64,000 nucleotides of DNA from Saccharum officinarum (taxonomy: Eukaryota; Streptophyta; Magnoliopsida; Poales; Poaceae). The notes under the pieces are model-generated. The model ran no database searches. It was not told the origin of the DNA and saw only the letters and a list, made by a program, of their open reading frames with translations. Below are positions 10,662-22,701 of this stretch, in pieces (positions within the stretch are counted from its first letter, which is position 1; each line of letters opens with the position of its first letter). The stretch is from assembly GCA_020631735.1 (NCBI GenBank), contig CM036160.1, forward strand, positions 113,132,680 through 113,196,679, in the 5' to 3' direction. The position numbers were made by a program, and so were the translations under genes.

Positions 10662-12305
10662 TGTTGGGCATTCTTAACGTCACTACCAAAAGTAGACTTA
10701 GTTTTCTAATTCTGATAACGGCGCCAAAAATGCCAAACCTATCCCTCATGCCACTTAAGCCAAGTTGTCATCCCCAGCATGACATGAGAGACGCGGTATT
10801 GAAATATGCATTTGCTCATCAAGATAAATAATAAAAGGGATCTGCAAGCGCACAGATTAATACCGATGTAGCATTTTAACCGGGAAGTATTCCAGGTATC
10901 GTTATTTATATTTTTACCACTGGGAAGGGATTTCTAAGTATCATGGTTGATAATGGAATGAGAATATGGAACTGAGTACACATCATTGCATGTATAACCG
11001 AGAGTATTTATCAATCTCTTTATACAGGTATAAATGTCATATTAAGTAAAGGTAAAGTGATAATGGTGACAAAGATAATTAATCTGATCAGCTAGCCACA
11101 TATAATAATGATAAGCACCTCAACAGATATTCTAGCAAGTCATTAGCATGGAATTAAGATGAACTACAAAGATATTCCCTAAGTTATTATTAACTATAAA
11201 GTCTAGCATATCATAGTTAGTGCAATTATACTTGGCAATCATGGTGAGAAAAGACTATATCCATGCATAGTGAATATTAGCAAGGAAGATGAAGAACATA
11301 GCAATCACTCCCCTATAATAGTGTTGCTCTGCCTGCCCTATACACGAGAGGGGGACTATATAAGAATCAACGAAGCTGTCACTATCGCGAACTACCCAAC
11401 AATCCGGCATATAGGGTGCAATCGCAGATAAATACGGTATAGACACCACGTCTACACAATAATTATCATTCACCCACTGTACACATGGATAAACGCTATA
11501 CGATCCTAAGCATGTATATAATTCCAATCTAACTAAGCCAAGCATATAACTATGATAAACTAAGAACAATATAATTGCAAATATAATCAAGTAGAGCAAA
11601 GTCATAACCAATATATTGAAATAGAACAAAGTCATATTCATAATATTGAAGAACAATGATGAACAATTGAAGAACAATAGAGGAATTACCAAGAATCCTC
11701 TTGACAGATCCGGGAACCAATCGAAGATTGACTCCTTCTAGTTCTAATCCTATGTAGCTATGCTAACTAGAGATCTAGTTGATGTGGTGGCTCTAGGGCT
11801 TGATCAGAGGCTCTCCTCCTGAATTAGGGTTTGAAGTATGAGACGAGGGCCTCTCCTCCAGGGGCAGGGGCCTTGCTTATATAGCTCTTTCGGATGAATC
11901 TGGGCCGTCTGATCAAACCGACATTGAACGGACGGTTTTCCTTGATCCTCTAGGTCGGTGGAGCATAATCCTCGAGACGGAGCCTGATTGGCTGAGCCAG
12001 CAGGGCGGGCGCCCTAGGGACTAGGGCGGGCGCCCTGTCCCCGGCTCTGTTACGCCCCCCGTTCGTTCTCGTGGCTTCTGGACTCTTCTAGATGTAAGAT
12101 AATTACGTGTTCGGTTAATATCCCGTCATTAATCCGACATGTGGGCCTTTCTTCCGTATTTCCTGATAACCCCCTGCAGAAATAGATAAACAGCAAAACT
12201 CGTGGAATTCTGTCAGATAAAACCCTAAGTCTAAGTGTTGGTTTCATTTGGATCCTTTTCTCTATTTATTTGATAGTTATAATTGATACTTAAGGACCGT
12301 CAACA
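10662..12305 (-). repeat. Right LTR (5' LTR) of the Athila-like element
   Basis: 1644 bp; pairs with 3939-5582. The end adjoining the primer site contains a second copy of ggcgccaaaaatgc about 60 bp inside the LTR, resembling the primer-site flank. Confidence 0.92.
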
Positions 12306-12355
12306 GCCACATGGGCCTTAGCCTCATGGGCCTAAACACATACTCCAACAGTATG

Positions 12356-15340
12356 TAATGGCACGAGCAATAGTTCTGTAGTTATGAGTTCAACCATGTA
12401 TCAAGAAATTCATTTGGTGGAGGTTGCATGTGTTTTTTGCGCTGACGTTATCCTTATGGCTCGCGGCTGGACATTGTCTGCTTCCGTGATTTCGTTCTGA
12501 TAACAACTGCAACAATTCGATTTCACAGGGCACCATACCCTCTCTGAATTCTGATCTCGGTCCTTGTTGCAGTGGCGGCTATGTATCTCCGTATGAATTT
12601 CTGGGTGGTGGATGAAATTACTTTGCTCATGACCTGGGTTGCTTCAAGTACCTCGTCTACCACAACGGTCTCTGCGCTGCCTACTCGCTGGTATAATTTC
12701 AGTGAAATCAACATTAATCGCTAAAACAAGTTTCAGTTATAGCATACATTCTTATGATTCATGACTAAGATAAGGTCATTATTATTCAGTAACGCTCAAA
12801 ATAAAGGCATAAGTTCTGTGCACAAGTTTTTGTGTCCACTAAATATGTTGGGGTTAGCTCAATTTTGGGTAAATTTTTAAGAACAATGGTAAGGATGAAT
12901 TTCTATGGTGAACTCAGTTTTTAAAGAGATTATTATTCAGTCATGTTCGATGGGTTCTGTTTAAAGGCATAATTTCTTTGGGCATATTTATTTGTGTGGG
13001 CACCATATGTGTTGGGGATAGCTCAATTTTGGCAGGATTTCTATGAAAAATGATTAGATAAATTGGTGTGGTGAATTCTGTGTTAGAACGGTGCCTTTTG
13101 CTATGGAAAATTGGCAGTCCCAAAAGGCTGCTTGGGCTAATGAGATTGAGATATCTGGTCATTCAATGTTACATTTATAGTTTCATTTGCATATGCTTTA
13201 GTTTTTCTAAAGCTAGATATATATGCATAAATGCTCCAGGTTTTCTAAAGTTCTGTGCAGATATTAACATCATTATTTAGACCTTATATATCTTCATTAT
13301 CAACAATATCATGCCTTTTAGTTTGAGTTATTTGACCAGTTTGGAGCTGGTGACTGGGTGCATGCCGAGGTTTTGATGCTTCCGCATGATGTGATCAATC
13401 TGAGCTTTTGATGTGGATTTCCTGCTTTTCTCCACACAAATTGTGAATTAGTGATCCATGTACCATATCAGAGCTTGTGTTACTCACATCAGCTTAATGA
13501 TTGACACCCTTTTTTATGCCTTTTATGCGAAACCACCAAAAAATTAGCTTTTGTGCAATTTTTGGCAAAGAAATTGATCTCCATTCTGGATATTTTTTAA
13601 TCTTTTCTATTTTTTTCATGTGCAGCCCAAGGTGTTGATGTGCTGGACACTGACACTTTTGTTGTTGCCGTGCTATTGCCCCTACTGTGGACCGTGGACT
13701 GATTAACTTGTGAATTTAGGTAAAATACAGCTATATTTTAACTCAGTTACAACAAAAGGAGCTGCTCAATCCATGTTATATTTTTTTATAGCATTCCAGC
13801 TATAATCAAGTTGGGTCTCATCTTCTATCCGCTATATGGCAAATAGTAGTGGTAAGGCGAAATAGTATAAGCGTTATGGTTGATGTTGATCTTAGTGTGG
13901 TGGCATTCGTGGGTTCCACTTTGTTTTTATGGGCTGTTCCTATCAACTTTGATTGCTTGATTGTTGGTGTCAAATTTTGAATATTACAACTGTAGTAGTG
14001 TTTATTTGGTTTGGCATTTAACCCTCTCCAACTTTATTTAGTTGTGCTTTGCTTATATTTAGATTTACTTCTACTTCAGTAATTAGCACGGGAATATAGT
14101 GAATATATATGTGACTCTTTCTTGCCCTATCTGTTCTTTGGAGATCTTGGCCTCCCAAATTCTTTCCTGTTGGAAGCACAGATCTTGGTGCTAATGATTC
14201 TTGATGCTGCTGCATAGGTGTTGCTAGTGGTTGAAGGTCATAGTGTCAGGTATTTGAACTTTGAAAAATCCTGAAAATCGTTCCAGTTCATTGTGCTGGT
14301 TGGTGCCAGGGCTGGCTCCTAGGAGGAAAAGCAGAAGTTCGATGATAAGCTCCTGCTCGCAACTTTGACAACTTCCAGGTGGAGATCAGTCAAACTCTGA
14401 AAGTTCCATACACCTCAATGCTGAAGAAGTGAAGATGAACCACAGATCTCATTCACAATGCATGCAGCCGTGTGTGTTCGATGTTAATCACGAATCATGC
14501 CAGTATGTCACATTACCTTCACTGCAGCTCATGAACGTCACCTCCAGTATGTGACATTACCTTCACTGCAGTTCATGAACGTCACCTCCGCCATGGGCCA
14601 GGAACATGGCAGCACAACAAGAGGAGTTGGCTTTCATGCTATCTGCGGTCATTGAGGTCCCTATCCAGTACAAGACCAAAAAATACCAATGCGAAGGTCA
14701 ACATCCTTGGAATCACTGCCACCAACGTCCGTACGACTGTACGTTGATAAGCATTGGCTCCTACTATATATGCCTGTTTTGAAGATTTTTTCAGAACATA
14801 GACCTGAATGCAGTCGATCCACGAGGCATGTGCAGGCCCATGCACCAATGCCTCTACCGCTATCGACGTAGCCGTCATGTGTCGTTGCTTTGGGGAGAGC
14901 AATGCTGGCGCTGCAGCGCCAAGAGATGACCAGGTCAGATAAACAAGTGTTCACTGCAAAACAAGCAAAATTTCTCGTAGGGCTTGACCAGTGCCAAGGA
15001 TTTTGATTGAGTATTTGATTGCAGGTGGAGGATTTATCCAAATTCAACTGCCCGCAAGCTGAAGCTTAGTTGTTGACAAAATAAATTGATAGTCCATTGT
15101 TTTTTTTTGTAGAGATTCTGTTTAGTTGTTGTGTTCATCCTCAGCTGCTTTGTGTAATTACGGAGGTTTCTTGACTGCAGACCTAAATAAAGGTGCACAG
15201 TACTTGCTTAGCTCTAAGACCTAAATGAAGGTTTCTTGACTGCCATGTGAACATGTTCTCTGAGCCTGCTGTTTATAGGTAGTTGAGCACACCAAGGATG
15301 GTGGGTGAGAAAACTATGAGCGAGCAGATGCTGATTTGGA
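12356..15340 (+). other. Helitron cargo, 3' part: exon/intron-like sequence without an intact gene
   Basis: Moderately AT-rich sequence with pieces looking like plant exons and introns. Examples are a polypyrimidine-CAG boundary near 12525-12531 followed by a GC-balanced segment to 12700, a segment near 13330-13410, and 14290-14900. I cannot assign them to a gene family, and stops interrupt all frames. Captured host gene fragments are the likeliest explanation (inference). Confidence 0.35.
14501..14588. repeat. 44 bp tandem duplication in Helitron cargo
   Basis: The unit beginning cagtatgtcacattacc at 14501 is repeated from 14545 with only two visible differences. Confidence 0.85.
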
Positions 15341-15531
15341 AGTTAAAAGCAGATAACTACCCGTTGCAACGCACGGGCACTTTTGCTAGTATAATAATAA
15401 AGAGGCAAAATTTCAGGTCTTTTTTTCGTCCATCCCTCCCTAACTACCGGTCTGTTTTATTTATAACACATATATGCATGTTGGGATTCTTGAAGGAAAT
15501 TGACAGGTATAGGAATTCTAATACAAACATG

Positions 15532-15933
15532 AATAGGAATCCAAATCTCTTTCTCTACATGATATCAAAGCGATTTTTTTAACCTGCATTTTTTATTCCT
15601 AAATTACCTCTATTTCCGTCTGTGACCTCCCATATATACCGTCCTTGTCTGCGTCGCCCTAAGACCTACCTTTCTTTCTTCTTCACGCAGCTATTGAAGA
15701 GTTGGAGTCCTATTGGCTTTCTTGTCCGACAAGTTCTCTAGCATGTTACAAAAATCAAATTCACACAGCTCCGGTTCTCATATATATCAGACACCGAAAC
15801 AAATCATAAGCAAATAACTAAATTATTACATAAATAGGAATCCAAATCTCTTTCTCTACCTGATATCAAAGCGATTTTTTCAACCCGCATTTTTTATTCC
15901 TAAATTACCTCTATTTCCGTCTGTGAACTCCCA
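15532..15933. repeat. 100 bp direct repeat pair inside the second Helitron
   Basis: 15532-15631 and 15833-15933 (offset 301) share aataggaatccaaatctc and about 95% of the following 90 bases. They flank a roughly 200 bp unique spacer. Confidence 0.85.
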
Positions 15934-17360
15934 CAAGCTGCGAGAGTCGGCACGGGCCTGGAGTACGGCGAGCGTGCAACCGTCGCGGAAGGTGACGCGG
16001 TGATCGTGCGTGGCCACTGCAGAGGGTGGAGCAGCGAAAGCGCGACAGCCGCGCTCCGAGTGGGCGCGGTTGGTGCGGAGGACGGCAGAGCCAGGCTCTG
16101 AGTTTTCACCATGCGGGACAAAGGAAGCGTTCCAGGCAGAGCATGCGAGCACGGACACGTTTTCCTATGGCGGGCTGCTCCGCTCTCCCACACTGTTCGT
16201 GCCGCACCTCGACGTCCGTAGGCGCCGTCCACCAGCCCCAACTGGATGCGGGCCTCAAATCACCGGCCTCGCATGCCGCCCTGGAGGAGGCCACCAGACG
16301 CCTCCAGATTGTAGAGGGCGTAGCCGCTGTGCTGGGTTGTGGTCGATGAAGGGGCCATAGTGCGCCGGCTGCCGCCGCCGGGCCACTGCAGAGACCCGGC
16401 CTTGTCATGAAGGAGGCACATGCGTCGTGATGCCAACAATCTGGAGTTGGAGCTGTGTCATGTGTGTTCCCACCAAGTAGGACATGTGTATCAAGTTTCT
16501 GCTTGATTTCGATTCAATGGATTCAATAACTTCATGGACCGCTCCATCAACAAGCTTGCCAAATGCTAAAGTGCTCGGATGCGCGAACGATTTGCATGAT
16601 GTCTTGGTGGAAGTTCACTGGATATGAAACGCTGAGGACGCATGGGCTGCACCTTATAGGAGGTCCTCCTGCTTCGGAACCGCCACACGCAACAGTGACC
16701 CTGGTTCGCACAGAGCTCATCGACGGTGTCTCAGTCTCGGCAGAAGGACGGTTGGACGATGTCTCAGCGTCGCACTGTCCGTGCTCCTCAGCGGCATCCA
16801 GGAGGCGGCCTGTAGACCACCACCTCCTTCGAGCGGCGGGCGCATAGGACGGCTCGGTGCGCAACACCGGCGCGGGGCGAGCGAATAAGCAGGTGCTCCA
16901 GCTTATCTTTACGGAGGAAAACCAAAGTCTCCAGTTAAAAATTAAAATGCTGACAGCCATCAGATCTTACTTCGACGGTTGATATAGGCACGAAAGTTAC
17001 ATTGTAACATGAGAGGAACGTTACTGAATCTCGCTTAGGGCCGCAAAGCGCCGCTGCCTTGGCCGCCGTGCTGTAGTGCGCCAACGCTCCCTGCGCCACG
17101 GGCTGCAGCTTGCGGCCGCGACCAACACACTCTATCCAGTCTAGCCTCACAACGCAGTTACCTAGCAGCTGCTTGTGCTCTCGGTTGCCGCCACTTCTCA
17201 TGTTGGCCGTCGTGTGCCCGTGTTGCATCGCCCTGCTGGCTGCAGCACATGGATGGATTAGATTAGTGGGCTATGGCTGTTGGATGGGAGACGGAAGGAT
17301 AAGAACAGATTGTAGAGAGAGGATCATAAAGCAGACAAACGGTCTGGAGTCAAATCAATA
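15934..17360. other. Helitron cargo: GC-rich gene-like fragments, unidentified
   Basis: 15934-16410 and 16600-17230 are GC-rich with overlapping ORFs on both strands, none over 140 codons and none recognised. Composition differs from the surrounding AT-rich Helitron sequence, consistent with captured exons, but I cannot name a source. Confidence 0.35.
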
Positions 17361-17962
17361 AAGCGTTCGACCTGTGGCAATTATTTTCGTGTTATCAACG
17401 ATCCTATATATATACAATCTTGAGTTCATGTGTGGCATCATGGCATTGCAGGACATTTTCTTCTTTCGTTTATTCCATGATATGCATCTATGCTCATCTA
17501 GACATGACAGATCTATATATATGGTCCAGCTTGGCAGAGCTCCTACTTCAATTTTTTATAGCTTCTTACAAGGTGTCCAGCCAAACGTTCACCTACGAAA
17601 CGGCTCCTTATAAGGAGTCTGGAAGAGCTAGAATCACAAAATTATGGCTTCTCTCAGCTCTTTCTCATAAACTTGACAAAATTACTACAAAATTGCTACT
17701 GAAGTCGTTTTTGCCAAATATTTTACAAAATGACTTAGCTCCACTAGCTAGAGAAGTTGCTGCTCCACATGAATCAGAGCCAAAGTCTTTTTAAGACAAG
17801 CCGGAATCCTACCAAATAGGCCTATAGTGTTTCGAGATGTCCATTATCCCCGTTGCAACACACGGACACTTTTTCTATTAAATATTAAAGAGCAAAAAAT
17901 TCTTGACAAGGAGTTATATTTGATTTTTTTCTCCCGTTGCAATGCACGGACATATTTGCTAG

Positions 17963-18487
17963 TTATTTAAAAAAGTCATATACATAGTGTGTGTATATAT
18001 ATGTATTTTGGTAGTATTTATTAGAAAAAACAAAAACTAAATAAAAAATCACATGGAATTCACGAATTCAGCCAAATACAAAACAAAAGCATCCTAGGCG
18101 CTCTCCCTCCCTACCGATGGCCCAGCAAGAAGGCCCAGTGTCTGGTGGCCCAACTTCTCCCACGCCACTCCGCCAGGTCCCTGTCACGCACGCGGCACGC
18201 CGCACAGCAGAACACGGACGCCGCACGCGCGGTCGCGACATCGCTCGCTACTTTTCCTTCCAACTCCCGTTTTTCCGTTTCAAAAAAAAAAATCCCGTTT
18301 TCCCCAAACCCTAGCGGCTAGCGGCGGCGGGATTTCCGGCGAGGGCGCGTGGCGGCGACAACGGCGTGCGCTGGGGCGGCGGCCGCATCTGGCTCGGGCT
18401 GCTATTAGGTTTTAGGCTGTTGATTTCTTTTTTGGCAGCCCTTCGTATTTTGAACACCCATCCTTAAAATTCTGAGCCCGCCCGCCG
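17963..18487 (+). promoter_or_regulatory. Presumed promoter and 5' UTR of the L7Ae-like gene, next to Helitron end
   Basis: Between the last Helitron terminus and the ATG at 18488. AT-rich to 18090, then GC-rich and typical of a grass 5' UTR (ggcggcggga near 18325), with a T-rich stretch and an AG acceptor near 18440 that could mark a leader intron. No clear TATA box was fixed. Confidence 0.35.
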
Positions 18488-20025
18488 ATGAGCAAGAAGA
18501 GGAAGTCTCTGAATCCAGACAACTCGTTGAAGGACAGCGAACAAGTGTAAGCGTGTTGCCCAATTGTCATTTTACTAGTCTCCACTTACGAATTACGATT
18601 TGTGATGCACGCAGCAGCTGCCTATTGTTCTGTCGCTAATTCATTTACTGTTCTGTCCCTGAGAGCAGATTAGCCTCAGATTTCATCAGAGGAGACGATC
18701 TTGATGACCTATTATCGAAGCTGGTCAGGTGGCACCTGCTATTCTCTCGCCTTTTGTTTTTCTGTGTTGCTTCATTCTCATGTTGACGAGGGCGTAAAAT
18801 GTATTCTTCATTCTTCTGTAGTAGTGTGGAGAGTGCCAAGGCTTCAAGGGGAGGCTTACCAGAAAAGATATGGATGAAGGTATCATTATCCTTACCTTGG
18901 TTTCACCAGCTTTTTACCGTCATTGTTGGCAGTCTGTTCTGTTCTCCTGAGCAAGCTTAGTAGAATGCAGCTTCTCTCTCTCTCTCTTCCTCGCATTTTA
19001 CGACTGTTTCAACTTGCAGCAACAATTTGCTATCGGGGTCAATGATGTCACACGGGTTCTCGAGCGAATGCCGCATTCTGTTACTGCTTCTCATTCTACT
19101 CAAAGGTCTAGTGAAGCACCAACTGTCTCAGGCCGACCTCAAGCTCCTTTGGTGCCATTGCAGGTTAATTTTTTCTTTCCTAGTTTGCTGCTGGTATACC
19201 TCTATAGGCAGCCTACAATGGAATTGTATTTCCATTTCCATTGTGTGTATATATGAGGTGGAAGGAAGTGGCTTCTTAGTCGCAGCATGTACTGGATTAA
19301 CTGCACAATATTGTACCATTTTGTTCTTATCAAAGAGAAAGACATCAAGTAGTTTTTTCTTGAACTTTGGCCACCTCCAACTTATCTTTTGTTACATACT
19401 GTGATATAAAGCCTTAATAATCAATTCTTGCATCAAATATATGCCGCCTTCTCCAAAGTTCAAACGAAGTCGTTTAAACTGTTTTATTTTACCATGTATA
19501 GCTTATTCTCTATCAGCTCCATACCCAATTAAGGATACATGTTGATCATGTTCATTCAAGAGCAAAGAAAAAGGGCGATTTCAAGTGTCACATACATCGA
19601 TGACCACAGTTTTTGTGACGAACACTGAAACTGACAAATATTTCTTATCTTATTAATGCAACATTGCAGGCTGTCCTTGTAGCTGCTGACTGCAACCCCA
19701 AATGGTTAACAAAACACATACCAACACTTGCATCTACAAGGCAGGTACCAGTGTTGTGCTTGAAGGACAACAAGGGAGCCTCACTAAGGTTAGGTCATGT
19801 GGTGAATGTCAGAACAGCGCTTGCCATTGGAGTAAAGGTGAGTTTGCTTTCTTTTCTCATGGATTCTGATAAACTTATCTGTCTAGAAAGTATTCCTGAG
19901 ACCTGTCTTCAACTGCTTATTAGGCCAGAGATAGCATAGTCAACAAGACTATTGATGAGGTCCTGAAGGATAGTAAGCTGGTTGCCAATGAACTAACTCC
20001 AAGTTCAGTAACATGTTTGGACTAA
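18488..20025 (+). CDS. L7Ae/L30e/Gadd45-fold RNA-binding protein, RNase P/MRP subunit Rpp38/Pop3-like
   Basis: Six exons with GT-AG introns: 18488-18546, 18669-18728, 18822-18879, 19020-19163, 19670-19837, 19924-20025; 591 nt in frame, 196 residues. The N-terminus is basic (MSKKRK). The L7Ae-type signature IGVNDVTRVLERMP lies at about residues 64-77. The second half of the fold (LVAADCNPKWLTKHIP, VPVLCLKDNKGASLRLGHV, TALAIGVKA) spans about 110-164. In the family this fold binds kink-turn RNA. The divergent spacing with an inserted Ser/Pro-rich segment (78-107) resembles Rpp38/Pop3-like or p38-related proteins more than ribosomal L7Ae. Function is inferred from the fold. The gene appears intact and single-copy here. 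The initiator ATG is the first in frame with conserved splice phases. Confidence 0.85.
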
Positions 20026-20936
20026 AAAGCTTGTACTTCTGGGCGTGCGACATCCCAGGATCATCTCATAGATGGGTTAACATGGACATAGAGCGAAGAA
20101 GTTTTAGAAGGGGATCGAGTATCTTAGCAAATTGTGGCAATATCAATCTAACCCTGACATTTGGAGTACTTTTTCAGAAATTAGTCATGGGAAATAGGAC
20201 AGGCTATTTGTTTGGTCCGTGTGACATTGTTTGAATAGTGAACCTAGATGCCCATTGTGATCTTGATTTTCTGCTGTGTCCCCCTCTACTTATCAAACTC
20301 CAATGTAAAAAGATGTTGGAATCCTTGTTTATTGGGTACAACTTTTTCTTGAGGCTCTACAACGACCCATTAATTTTTCTTGTTTTGCTAGCGGTTCTGG
20401 TTGTGTTGGCTTATCGTGTGGTCACTAACATTGTGTTGGCGATTGTGGGCTAGTGTTGTTATATGTTTTCGTTTTTGTATTTATCTGTTTATTCCTTCTT
20501 TGTTATACACTAGACCGATGCTTTAATGTGTTCACTTTTCTTTAAAGAAAAACATTGAAGGCTAAAGAATATAGGAGTAGGAAACATTCTCAATCTATCA
20601 CTACATCACGACACAGATCGTTTATTTGTCGAGAATCAGCCAGCAAAAAGTTATTAAATAGGTACTCCTTCGTTTTATATTTTCTAGATATATTACAATA
20701 CTTCGATATATTATTATGTCTAGATACAGAGGTAAAGCCATGTGTCTTCTCGCCACTCTTGAAGCGTGTCTGAGAAAACCAGAAGAAAATATAAAACAAT
20801 ATATAGCTCAACAAGTGAGACATGCATGTGCAATGCAGTGTACTTTCCAAAAAAAAAAGAGAGAGAGAGAGAAAATGGTACTATATTATATGCTTGTCCA
20901 TCTTGCCACTCTTGAAGCAGCTAGCGTGACGAGACT
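20026..20936. other. 3' UTR of L7Ae-like gene and short intergenic spacer
   Basis: 20026 to about 20530 follows the stop codon and probably contains the 3' UTR. From 20530 the sequence is AT-rich, with a short Stowaway-like stretch (tactccttcg at 20662) and an (A)n(GA)n microsatellite at 20850-20874. 20781-20821 is shared with 27204-27245 and marks the left edge of the dirigent duplication. Confidence 0.5.
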
Positions 20937-21602
<666 letters not shown>

Positions 21603-21678
21603 TTAAGCAGCTAGCTAGTTACTGGAGCAGCCAGCTCTCCTTGTTTGTATTGTGTGTGATCTTGAGCCGTGCATTGCG

Positions 21679-21688
21679 TATTTATATA
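21679..21688 (-). promoter_or_regulatory. TATA box of dirigent copy 1
   Basis: The minus strand reads TATATAAATA about 120 nt upstream of the first ATG. A retroposon poly(A) tail (T-run on plus, from 21689) abuts it, so any promoter sequence further upstream has been displaced by about 0.95 kb compared with copy 2, which has TATAAATA at the same place near 31490. Confidence 0.65.
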
Positions 21689-22634
21689 TTTTTTTTTTCG
21701 AAAGCGTGCGTGGCACGTGTCTCATTAAGAGAAGTTAGAGTTGATACAAACACAAGTCTGCAGTGAACAACAGCGAGATGCCGATTGCACCGCGCAGACA
21801 CACACTTACACAAATCACCGGCTTGACGGTGGAGCTAAAACAGCGTACTAAATAAATAACAAATTTTGCGACGAGGGGAGAGCAAGCAAGCACATAGACA
21901 GGCTAGTCAAGGCGCAAGCGCCGCCGCCCGCGAGCACCAAGCATGGGGTAGAGCTCCAGCATTGCCTCGCGCTTGGACGACGACAACGGCTCACGGAACG
22001 TCTCGCGGAACCGAGCGTCGATGGTCGCGTCAGGCGTCGGTGGTGTAGACCGTGGGGCGCCCGCCGATGGCTGCCACTTGCCGAGTAATACCCGCTTGGC
22101 CTGCTTCTCCGGGTTCGGGTCACGGAAGACGGATTTTGCAGCAAGTCTCTCACTGCGGCGCGGCACCAGGTCCTCATCCCGCACGCGCGAGACAGGAAGG
22201 CGCGGCGGCGATTGGATCAGTGGTACCTCGAGCGGTAGCGTTAGACCGGCGATGAAGTCCTCGACAAAAGGAGGAGAGTCCGTCCCGTGGACCGACGTAG
22301 ATAGGCCGTCGTCGTTTGGCTGATCCGGCTGCCCAATGCGGGTGTCGTCGTAAGCCCCGACGGAGGGCTGGTGAGGCCGCGCTTCGTGGGCGTGGCCAGC
22401 GGCTCCGACAGAAAGCATAAGCTCGTGCTCGTCGGCCACCAGCCCCGATGCCCAGGACGCCAGCAGGGGGCTACTTTGCGGCGCCATGTCCGGTTCGAGG
22501 ACCTGCGGCAGGTGCTCCGAGGCCGCGGACCATGGGCGGTGGCAAACAGTGGCCTCCAACTCCGAGACACAAAGCAACGGGTCCATCCAAGGGGGAGGTG
22601 GTTGAGGCCGCGACAGAATTTGAAATTCAAACTC
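21689..22634 (-). mobile_element. 5'-truncated non-LTR retroposon inserted in the dirigent promoter
   Basis: Absent from copy 2, where tatttata runs directly into gagctgttg. The minus-strand 3' end is a poly(A) (T-run 21689-21698 on plus), with a short target repeat around atata on both sides. The 3' segment (taatgagac near 21719-21727 on the minus strand) resembles tails of grass LINE elements. It carries the ORF fragment at 21903-22586. Insertion boundaries are seen by comparison with copy 2. Confidence 0.75.
21903..22586 (-). pseudogene. Retroposon ORF fragment (C-terminal, RRSERLA motif)
   Basis: 227-codon ORF inside the truncated retroposon. It holds the basic motif PRRSERLAAKS followed by NPEKQAKRVLLGKW, a combination I associate with C-terminal parts of grass retroelement ORFs, but I cannot place the family exactly. 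Upstream sequence, and therefore the true start, is missing. The ORF ends naturally before a 3' UTR and poly(A), so it is the 3' end of a longer transcript. Confidence 0.5.
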
Positions 22635-22701
22635 ATATAGAGCTGTTGTATATAGAAAGTGATATACGATCGAGGGCCCTTTTTTTTTAGATACTCGATC
22701 T

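Larger units (their letters stand above)
3939..12305 (-). mobile_element. Young non-autonomous Athila-like Ty3/gypsy LTR retrotransposon
   Basis: Two 1644 bp LTRs (3939-5582 and 10662-12305) start TGTTGGGCATTC and end GACCGTCAACA. They are flanked by a 5 bp duplication gccac (3934-3938, 12306-12310) that interrupts the LTR of the copia element. The coding strand is minus. A tRNA-Asp-type primer site lies beside the right LTR (10636-10653), and a purine tract (GCTTGGGGGAG on the minus strand) beside the left LTR. It encodes Gag plus protease only; 5583-7826, where RT, RNase H and integrase should be, has no long ORF. I counted 7 LTR-LTR differences, all transitions (about 0.4%), so the insertion is recent. 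Confidence 0.92.
2697..12350 (-). mobile_element. Deleted Ty1/copia mini-retrotransposon, split by a nested Athila-like element
   Basis: Two 110 bp LTRs (2697-2806; 3869-3938 plus 12311-12350) begin TGTTGTGAAC and end CTCCAACA, flanked by a 5 bp target duplication gtatg (2692-2696 and 12351-12355). The element lies on the minus strand. A methionine-initiator-tRNA-like primer binding site (TGGTATCGGA on the minus strand) abuts the right LTR at 3859-3868, and a purine tract GGAGGGG (minus strand) abuts the left LTR at 2807-2813. The internal region is only 1062 bp and holds an integrase tail plus an RT fragment. The right LTR is interrupted at 3938 by the element at 3939-12305. Confidence 0.85.
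1010..15389 (+). mobile_element. Non-autonomous Helitron (first of a tandem series) with nested retrotransposons
   Basis: It starts at an A|TC junction (A at 1009, TCTATATCTATACC from 1010) and ends in CTAG (15386-15389) followed by T (15390), as expected for Helitron insertion between A and T. Just inside the 3' end is a hairpin, CCCGT (15360-15364) pairing with ACGGG (15373-15377), 8 nt before CTAG. There are no terminal inverted repeats and no target duplication. Without the nested elements (2697-12350) it is about 4.7 kb. I find no Rep/helicase coding sequence, so it is non-autonomous. Ends and hairpin are seen; the class assignment rests on known Helitron terminal rules. Confidence 0.75.
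15390..17962 (+). mobile_element. Second Helitron, directly abutting the first
   Basis: Immediately after the CTAG of the first Helitron, the sequence TAATAATAAAGAGGCAAAATTT repeats the first element's 5' region (1024 onward), minus its first dozen bases. A 3' terminus with hairpin CCGT (17934-17937)/ACGG (17946-17949) ends in CTAG at 17959-17962, followed by T. A second, degenerate 3' terminus of the same family lies at 17848-17878 (cccgttgcaacacacgg, ending CTAT). The segment 17879-17962 also begins like the family 5' end (aatattaaagag). This suggests a third, 85-90 bp mini-copy in tandem. No transposase genes are visible. Confidence 0.6.
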
